The notes under the pieces are model-generated. The model had not been told where the DNA came from. It saw nothing but the letters and a program-made list of their open reading frames with translations, and did not search any database. A stretch of 11,543 bases of DNA, from assembly GCA_017456685.1 (NCBI GenBank), contig JAFTIV010000120.1, positions 1-11,543 on the forward strand, in the 5' to 3' direction. The position numbers and the translations under genes were made by a program. This DNA comes from Clostridia bacterium (GTDB taxonomy: Bacteria; Bacillota; Clostridia; Oscillospirales; CAG-272). Positions 6,575 to 11,543 of this stretch are shown here, in pieces. Within the stretch, counting starts at the first letter, position 1. Every line of letters starts with the position of its first letter.

Positions 6575-6593
6575 TATAATACCTCAATGACAT

Positions 6594-6620
6594 ATTTTAT
6601 ATAATTAAGGTTAATGCCAA
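6594..6620 (-). promoter_or_regulatory. possible promoter of the metF-metH operon
   Basis: On the minus strand, TTGGCA (6615-6620) and TAAAAT (6594-6599) lie 15 nt apart, shorter than ideal. Other AT-rich -10 choices overlap. The region between the terminator hairpin (6628) and ATG 6574 is about 50 bp, too short for a SAM, T-box or cobalamin riboswitch. No folded leader is seen. Confidence 0.3.
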
Positions 6621-6627
6621 TTTATTA

Positions 6628-6654
6628 GATACAGGCAGACAATCTGCCTGTATC
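6628..6654 (-). terminator. hairpin terminator after the adhE-kinase unit
   Basis: GATACAGGCAGA (6628-6639) and TCTGCCTGTATC (6643-6654) form a perfect 12-bp stem with a 3-nt loop, 8 nt beyond the kinase stop (6663). The minus-strand sequence after it (TAATAAATTG) is only moderately T-rich, so it may work both as a terminator and as a 3'-end stabiliser. It separates this unit from the met operon. Confidence 0.65.
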
Positions 6655-6662
6655 CACTGTTG

Positions 6663-7409
6663 TTATTCTCCCTCTACAACATCGACCCACTTCATAAGTA
6701 GCTCTGTTTCGTGAGGATTTTTCTTTACAGTTTGAGATGCAGCAACTATAGGGAACCATCTTTGAACATATTTCTTTGTTGTTCCACTTTTTTGACAGAA
6801 CAAATCAAGATACTTTTCAGCAAGCTCGGTCTTTCCCTCAAGGCAGAAGGTCAAGTAAGTTCTTGATATATCAGCAGAAGCATTTCCTTGCGTTACATGC
6901 GCCCAGTCGGTTATATATATCTCTTTGTCCTTGGTAACAATAACACGCGATGGCTTAAGATCTCCATGGCATACCTTATAGTGCTTAGGCATTGAAAACA
7001 ACCTTGTATGAAGGTCGTATTTCAAGGTTTCATCAAGCTCCGACATTGAAATTTTTGCTGACATTTTATCCTTTAGCTTTTTAAGTCCTGGAGCCCTTAC
7101 TGTATGAATGGACATTTGTATATCAACAAACATTTCTAAATATTCGTCTATTCTTTCAGGATTTTTGTCCATAAGCGCCTGAATACTATCGCCCTCTACA
7201 TACTCTGTGATTATAGTATAGCTTCCCTCGCTTGTCGTTACCTCAAGCATTTTAGGAATTTTTATATTAGTCTCTTCTATAAGAGCATGATTTAATGCTT
7301 GTGAAAGGACATCTACCTTTGAATTCTCGTCAAAGGTTTTTATCCACTTATTACCATCTCTATAGGTTCTTTTAGATTTTTTTGATGCTACAACATTTTC
7401 AAGCTTCAT
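6663..7409 (-). CDS. APH-fold phosphotransferase-like protein with altered catalytic loop
   Basis: The 248-residue protein has the aminoglycoside/choline-kinase-like fold. An N-lobe contains WIKTF (22-26, likely ATP-binding Lys24) and the hinge ITEYVEGDSI (67-76). The catalytic loop is CHGDLKPSRVIV (147-158) and the metal-binding Asp lies in ITDW (166-169, Asp168). NASADISRTYLTF (176-188) follows, as in this family. The usual motif is HGDxxxxN; here His148, Gly149 and Asp150 are kept but the Asn position is Arg155 (codon CGT, at least two base changes from any Asn codon). Activity may therefore be altered or lost. The substrate is unknown; antibiotic resistance should not be assumed. A strong AAGGAGGA site overlaps the adhE stop and ATG 7409 follows 12 nt after it, so it is co-transcribed with adhE. 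Confidence 0.82.
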   Translation of the reverse strand: MKLENVVASKKSKRTYRDGNKWIKTFDENSKVDVLSQALNHALIEETNIKIPKMLEVTTSEGSYTIITEYVEGDSIQALMDKNPERIDEYLEMFVDIQMSIHTVRAPGLKKLKDKMSAKISMSELDETLKYDLHTRLFSMPKHYKVCHGDLKPSRVIVTKDKEIYITDWAHVTQGNASADISRTYLTFCLEGKTELAEKYLDLFCQKSGTTKKYVQRWFPIVAASQTVKKNPHETELLMKWVDVVEGE

Positions 7410-7421
7410 ACAAATTCCTCC

Positions 7422-10034
7422 TTAAACCCTATCGCTTTTTCCATAATAAGCATTAAGATACATTTGCTTTATTTCAGCCATCAACGGATATCTTGGATTT
7501 GCTCCTGTGCATTGGTCATCAAATGCCTGCTCTGTCATTTCGTCAAGGCTATCAAGGAACACCTTTTCATCTACTCCATAATCCTTGATTGAGGCTTTGA
7601 TTCCAACCCTTTCCTTGAGCTCATTGATAGCCTTTATGAGGCCCTCAAGCTTTTGCTCGTCATTATCACCCTTAATGCCAAGATAATCAGCAATTTCCGC
7701 ATATCTTTCAAGGCAATGAGGATGGTCATATTGAGAGAATGTGCCCATTTTTGTAGGAGCTTCGCTTGCGTTAAAGCGAATCACCTGTTCAATAAGCAAC
7801 GCATTTGCAACTCCATGTGGAAGATGATGGAATGAGCCAAGCTTATGAGCCATCGAGTGACAAACACCCAAGAACGCATTTGCAAAGGCAATTCCTGCCA
7901 TAGTTGCGGCATTAGCCATTTTTTCTCTTGCCTCTCTATCTGTCTGTCCATCATTATATGCCCTTGGCAAGTATTCAAATACCATTTTAAGAGAACGAAG
8001 AGCTACTGCATCGGTATAATCGGTTGCCATAATAGATGCATAAGCCTCAAGCGCATGAGTTACAGCATCAATTCCAGAGGCAGCAGTTAAGCTCTTTGGC
8101 GCGCTCATATGGAAATCAGTATCAACAATAGCCATATTTGGAAGAAGCTCATAATCAGCAAGAGGATACTTCAAGCCGTTGCTCTCATCTGTAATAACCG
8201 CAAATGGTGTAACCTCACTACCAGTTCCTGCAGATGTTGGAATGGCAACAAAATATGCTTTTTCACCCATCTTAGGGAAGGCATATATACGCTTTCTTAT
8301 ATCGCTAAAGCGAAGTGCCATATCCTCAAAGCTAACCTCTGGATGCTCATATCGCACCCACATTATGTTTGCAGCATCCATTGCCGAGCCACCACCAAAT
8401 GCGATTCTAACCTCTGGTGAAAAGGCTCTCATTTGCTCCGCGCCTGCTCTCGCACAAGCAAGTGTTGGGTCAGGCTCTACACTATGAAAAGATGCATATT
8501 GAATATCAAGTGATTTTAATTTGTCTGTGATAGGCTTAATATATCCGTTTTCAAACAAGAAATTATCCGTTACTATGAATGCTCTCTTCTTGTTCAATTC
8601 GGTCTTTAATTCGCCAAGAGCAAGGTCAAGACAGCCTTGCTTAATATATATTTTCTCAGGAGTTTTAAACCAAAGCATATTTTCTCTCCTCATTGCTACC
8701 GTTTTAATATTCAAAAGATGCTTTACACCTACATTTTCCGAAACAGAGTTCCCGCCCCAGGTGCCACAACCAAGCGTGAGCGAGGGCGCAAGGCGGAAAT
8801 TATAAACATCACCAACTCCACCATGAGATGACGGAGTATTTACAAGAATTCTGCAGGTTTTCATTTTGTCTTTAAATGCATTTAGCTTATCTTGTGCCTT
8901 AAACTCATCAAGATAAATAGATGAGGTGTGTCCAAGTCCACCATCCTCTATAAGCTGATATGCCATCTCAAGCGCTTCATCAAAGGTTTTTGCCCTATAC
9001 ATTGCAAGAATTGGTGAAAGCTTTTCGTGCGCAAATTCCTCGCTCAAATCGGTTTTTACGACCTCTCCTATAAGAACCTTTGTTTTTGGATCAACCTCAA
9101 CGCCTGCCAATGATGCAATCTTATGCGCGCTTTGACCAACTATTTTTGCGTTTAATGCGCTATTTATAATTATTGTTTTTCTAACCTTTTCAGTTTCTTC
9201 CTCTGTCAAGAAATAGCATCCGCGTCTTTCGAACTCAGCCCTTGCCTCGTCATACACCTTGTCAAGCACGATAACCGCCTGTTCAGAGGCGCATATCATT
9301 CCGTTATCAAAGGTCTTGGAATGAATTATGGAGTTAACAGCCAAAAGGATATTTGCACTTTCATCTATTATTGCGGGGGTGTTTCCTGCTCCTACTCCAA
9401 GTGCTGGCTTTCCGCTTGAATAAGCAGCCTTAACCATACCAGGACCACATGTTGCTAAGATAATATCAGCAGTGCTCATCAAAAGATTTGTAAGCTCAAG
9501 GCTCGGCGCTTCTATCCAAGAAATAATATTTTCAGGAGCACCCGCCTTAACTGCCGCATCAAGCACGATTTTAGTTGCTGCAATTGTGCTTTTCTTTGCT
9601 CTTGGGTGAGGGCTAATAATTATACCATTTCTTGTTTTGAGCGCGATGAGCGTTTTAAATATAGCGGTTGAGGTAGGATTTGTTGTTGGTATTACAGCGC
9701 CGACAACGCCAACAGGACAAGCAATCTTTTGCATTCCACCAGCTACATCCTCTTCAATTACTCCGCAAGTTTTTTCGTCCTTGTATTTGTTATATACATA
9801 TTCACTTGCAAGATGGTTTTTTATAACCTTGTCCTCTACAACACCCATGCCGGTTTCTTCGACCGCAAGCTTTGCAAGCTCTATTCTCGCTCTATTTGCT
9901 GCCATAGCTGCAGCGGCAAAAATCTTATCAACCTGCTCTTGAGTGTATCCTGCAAATTTTTCTTGAGCGCTTTTTACACATTTAAATGCTATTTCAAAGC
10001 TTTCTACGCTATCAATTGTTTGATATTCTTTCAT
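7422..10034 (-). CDS. adhE: bifunctional acetaldehyde-CoA/alcohol dehydrogenase
   Basis: The 870-residue length is typical for AdhE. The N-terminal aldehyde dehydrogenase domain (about 1-440) has PVGVVGAVIPTTNPTST (107-123), GVGAGNTPA (213-221) and the thiol site NGMICASEQ with catalytic Cys248. The C-terminal iron-dependent alcohol dehydrogenase domain (about 455-865) has GGGSAMD (547-553), PTSAGTGSEVTPFAVIT (599-615) and the predicted iron ligands Asp656, His660, His726 and His740, with the same internal spacing as the E. coli enzyme. The protein reduces acetyl-CoA to acetaldehyde and then ethanol, oxidising two NADH, and normally polymerises into cytoplasmic spirosomes. ATG 10034 has AGAGGA 7 nt upstream, and a good promoter lies in the 82-bp gap to sufB. 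No clear Rex operator was seen. All key residues are present, so the enzyme should be active. Confidence 0.97.
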   Translation of the reverse strand: MKEYQTIDSVESFEIAFKCVKSAQEKFAGYTQEQVDKIFAAAAMAANRARIELAKLAVEETGMGVVEDKVIKNHLASEYVYNKYKDEKTCGVIEEDVAGGMQKIACPVGVVGAVIPTTNPTSTAIFKTLIALKTRNGIIISPHPRAKKSTIAATKIVLDAAVKAGAPENIISWIEAPSLELTNLLMSTADIILATCGPGMVKAAYSSGKPALGVGAGNTPAIIDESANILLAVNSIIHSKTFDNGMICASEQAVIVLDKVYDEARAEFERRGCYFLTEEETEKVRKTIIINSALNAKIVGQSAHKIASLAGVEVDPKTKVLIGEVVKTDLSEEFAHEKLSPILAMYRAKTFDEALEMAYQLIEDGGLGHTSSIYLDEFKAQDKLNAFKDKMKTCRILVNTPSSHGGVGDVYNFRLAPSLTLGCGTWGGNSVSENVGVKHLLNIKTVAMRRENMLWFKTPEKIYIKQGCLDLALGELKTELNKKRAFIVTDNFLFENGYIKPITDKLKSLDIQYASFHSVEPDPTLACARAGAEQMRAFSPEVRIAFGGGSAMDAANIMWVRYEHPEVSFEDMALRFSDIRKRIYAFPKMGEKAYFVAIPTSAGTGSEVTPFAVITDESNGLKYPLADYELLPNMAIVDTDFHMSAPKSLTAASGIDAVTHALEAYASIMATDYTDAVALRSLKMVFEYLPRAYNDGQTDREAREKMANAATMAGIAFANAFLGVCHSMAHKLGSFHHLPHGVANALLIEQVIRFNASEAPTKMGTFSQYDHPHCLERYAEIADYLGIKGDNDEQKLEGLIKAINELKERVGIKASIKDYGVDEKVFLDSLDEMTEQAFDDQCTGANPRYPLMAEIKQMYLNAYYGKSDRV

Positions 10035-10080
10035 AGTATTCCTCTTGAAAATTTATTTTTTAATATTGTATTAGATTTTA

Positions 10081-10110
10081 TATATAATGTTCATAAGCTA
10101 TTACTTTCAA
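10081..10110 (-). promoter_or_regulatory. sigma-A-type promoter for adhE
   Basis: On the minus strand the -35 TTGAAA (10105-10110) and -10 TATATA (10081-10086) are 18 nt apart. The adhE start codon follows about 46 nt after the -10. No terminator hairpin lies between sufB and this promoter, so read-through from sufB into adhE is possible. Confidence 0.5.
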
Positions 10111-10116
10111 ATCTTA

Positions 10117-11034
10117 TTACTTAAGAAATCCGCTGACTATTTGCTCCTCTGCCTCTTGCTCTGTAAGGCCAAGGGTCATAAGCTTTATAATCTGCTCTCC
10201 CGCAATTTTTCCAATAGCTGCCTCATGAATTAAGGCGGCATCTATATGATTGGCAGTAATTTCAGGAATTGCAACCACGGTTGCATTATCCATAATAATC
10301 GCATCGCACTCGGTATGACCTGTGCATTTATTATTTCCGTTTATAACCGATTTGAAAATTTGTCTTGAGCTATCCTTTGCAACGGAGCGAGAGATAATAT
10401 TTGCTCCCGAATCCTCGCCGTTCAAATCAACGGTAAACTCTGTTTTTGCAAATTGTGAACCATGAGTCATAAGCTTTTCCTTGACCACAATTTTTGCGCC
10501 CTTGGCAAGCTTAGCTGTTGTTACACGATCAGTGGAGTCAACTCCCTTTATTTGAGTTGTTTCCATCTCAAGATAGCCATTCTCGTCAATCTCAATTATA
10601 GTTGTAGGGTTCATAATATTTTCACCATTGCCGTCACCCTCGCCATAATGGCGCTCAACATACTTAACCTTAGCGCCCTTTCCTACATGGAAGGAGTGAA
10701 TTCCATCGTGCTGTGACTTGTCGTCTCCGGTATTATGAATACCACAGCCTGCGACGATTACAACATCGGCATCCTCACCTATATAAAAATCATTATATAC
10801 AAGCTCGGTTAGTCCACTTTGACTTATAATAACAGGAATATGAACGCTCTCTCCCTTAGTATTTGGCTTAATTATAATATCAATTCCGCTTTTATCCGTT
10901 TTTGTAATTATATCTATATTAGCAGTTGTGCTTCTTCCGCCGAGCACTCCGTTTGCTCTTATGTTATATGCTCCCTCTGGGATCTTATGAAGGTCTGCTA
11001 TTTTTTCAAGTAGATTTTTTTGAATGTTATCCAT
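10117..11034 (-). CDS. sufB: SufB/SufD-family Fe-S cluster scaffold (minimal SMS-like type)
   Basis: The 305-residue protein is a short SufB/SufD-family member; E. coli SufB is 495 aa and SufD 423 aa. It keeps the beta-helix core and the C-terminal signature HTECDAIIMDN (240-250) followed by EITANHIDAALIHEAAIGKI (258-277). Cys243 aligns with the catalytic Cys of SufB (TQCDSLL) and His270-Glu271 with the LEHEA segment. Cys237 and His240 lie close by. It lacks the long N-terminal domain. Together with SufC alone, and no SufD, SufS or SufU beside it in this window, it matches the two-component SmsCB arrangement known from archaea and anaerobic bacteria, which builds Fe-S clusters. AAGGAGGA overlaps the sufC stop and ATG 11034 follows 10 nt after it, a tight two-gene operon. 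smsB is an alternative name. Confidence 0.88.
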   Translation of the reverse strand: MDNIQKNLLEKIADLHKIPEGAYNIRANGVLGGRSTTANIDIITKTDKSGIDIIIKPNTKGESVHIPVIISQSGLTELVYNDFYIGEDADVVIVAGCGIHNTGDDKSQHDGIHSFHVGKGAKVKYVERHYGEGDGNGENIMNPTTIIEIDENGYLEMETTQIKGVDSTDRVTTAKLAKGAKIVVKEKLMTHGSQFAKTEFTVDLNGEDSGANIISRSVAKDSSRQIFKSVINGNNKCTGHTECDAIIMDNATVVAIPEITANHIDAALIHEAAIGKIAGEQIIKLMTLGLTEQEAEEQIVSGFLK

Positions 11035-11044
11035 AGCGTCCTCC

Positions 11045-11543
11045 TTAGTTTTTATCCGTCAAGGTCTTGCAGGTTGTAGCAGTTTTGCCAAGAAGTGCAG
11101 GCAAAATATCGTCCTTTGGTCCATACTGCTTAACTTGTCCATCTGCAACAACAACAATCTTGTCGGCAATATTCAAAATTCGTTCTTGATGAGAAATAAT
11201 TAAAATCGAGCCATTTGTCTTTTTATGCATTTTTTCAAACACCTGAATAAGGTTATTAAAGCTCCAAAGATCAATTCCCGCCTCTGGCTCATCAAATATA
11301 GAAAGCTTAGTTTCTCTTGCGTTTATCATCGCAATTTCAATTCTTTTAAGCTCTCCACCAGAAAGTGAAGCATTTACCTCTCGGTCAATGTAATCTCTTG
11401 CACAAAGACCAACCTCCGAAAGATATGTGCAAGCATCGCCAACTGTAATTTTTCTTCCTGCCGCAAGAGTGATAAGATCCTTTACCGTCAAGCCCTTAAA
11501 TCTTACAGGCTGTTGAAATGCAAAGCTAATGCCCAGCCTTGCT
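11045..11543 (-). CDS. sufC: SufC-type ABC ATPase, N-terminus beyond window edge
   Basis: The frame is open to the right edge (166 codons), so the N-terminus with Walker A is outside the window. What remains shows the Q-loop region FAFQQPVRFKGLTV, the ABC signature LSGGELKRIEIA, Walker B and D-loop LSIFDEPEAGIDLWSF, and the H-loop ILIISHQE. These are in the right order for the ATPase that pairs with SufB. The EAGIDLWSF form of the D-loop region is typical of the minimal SmsC type. ATP hydrolysis by SufC drives conformational change of the scaffold during cluster assembly. A TTG at 11491 is not the start, since the Q-loop lies upstream of it. The gene ends 10 nt before sufB. Confidence 0.9.
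   Translation of the reverse strand, partial: ARLGISFAFQQPVRFKGLTVKDLITLAAGRKITVGDACTYLSEVGLCARDYIDREVNASLSGGELKRIEIAMINARETKLSIFDEPEAGIDLWSFNNLIQVFEKMHKKTNGSILIISHQERILNIADKIVVVADGQVKQYGPKDDILPALLGKTATTCKTLTDKN

Noticed and set aside
6575..6627. Cobalamin or SAM riboswitch ahead of the met operon
   Set aside because: Only about 50 bp lie between the preceding hairpin and the start codon, with no folded leader or recognisable aptamer motif.
6663..7409. Aminoglycoside resistance gene
   Set aside because: The APH fold is shared by many kinases; the catalytic Asn is replaced and the gene is in an operon with adhE, so no evidence supports a resistance role.
9637..10124. Plus-strand open frames opposite adhE (101 and 131 aa)
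   Set aside because: Antisense shadows of a well-conserved gene; no ribosome sites and no recognisable domain.

Overview
The window looks like chromosomal DNA from a low-GC Firmicute, most likely an anaerobic, fermentative Clostridia-type bacterium. The base composition is AT-rich and Shine-Dalgarno sites are strong (AAGGAGGA, AGAGGA). The content fits too: a bifunctional AdhE, a two-gene SufC/SufB Fe-S pair of the minimal (SMS-like) type, and a short B12-dependent methionine synthase whose activation domain is a separate protein. I cannot name the species.

Layout, left to right. (1) 1-725, minus strand: a small one-helix membrane protein followed by an M50 site-2-type metalloprotease that runs off the left edge. 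(2) 726-822: a short divergent promoter region with a TCGAAAAT/ATTTTCGA inverted repeat. (3) 823-2052, plus strand: rarA (mgsA), a replication/recombination AAA+ ATPase. (4) 2054-2452: a roughly 400-bp non-coding element bounded by perfect 12-bp terminal inverted repeats. It is packed with hairpins punctuated by GATGAAATC, which switches to its reverse complement halfway. It fills almost exactly the space between two convergent stop codons. (5) 2456-6574, minus strand: a methionine/one-carbon operon in the order metF (interrupted by an in-frame TAA), a methionine synthase activation protein, metH, and a small ABM-fold monooxygenase-like gene; coding regions overlap or nearly touch. (6) 6628-6654: a strong hairpin, probably the terminator of the next unit. 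(7) 6663-10034, minus strand: adhE followed closely by an APH-fold kinase-like gene. (8) 10117-11543, minus strand: sufC (cut by the right edge) and sufB.

How the genes fit together. MetF would supply 5-methyl-THF, MetH uses it with cobalamin to methylate homocysteine, and the activation protein is expected to help rescue oxidised cobalamin. The stop in metF is therefore the main functional puzzle of the operon. SufC/SufB would assemble Fe-S clusters, and AdhE would reduce acetyl-CoA to ethanol while regenerating NAD+. No rRNA, tRNA, CRISPR array or recognisable transposase was seen. The most unusual structures are the hairpin-rich element at 2054-2452, the metF nonsense codon, and the kinase-like protein that lacks the usual active-site Asn.
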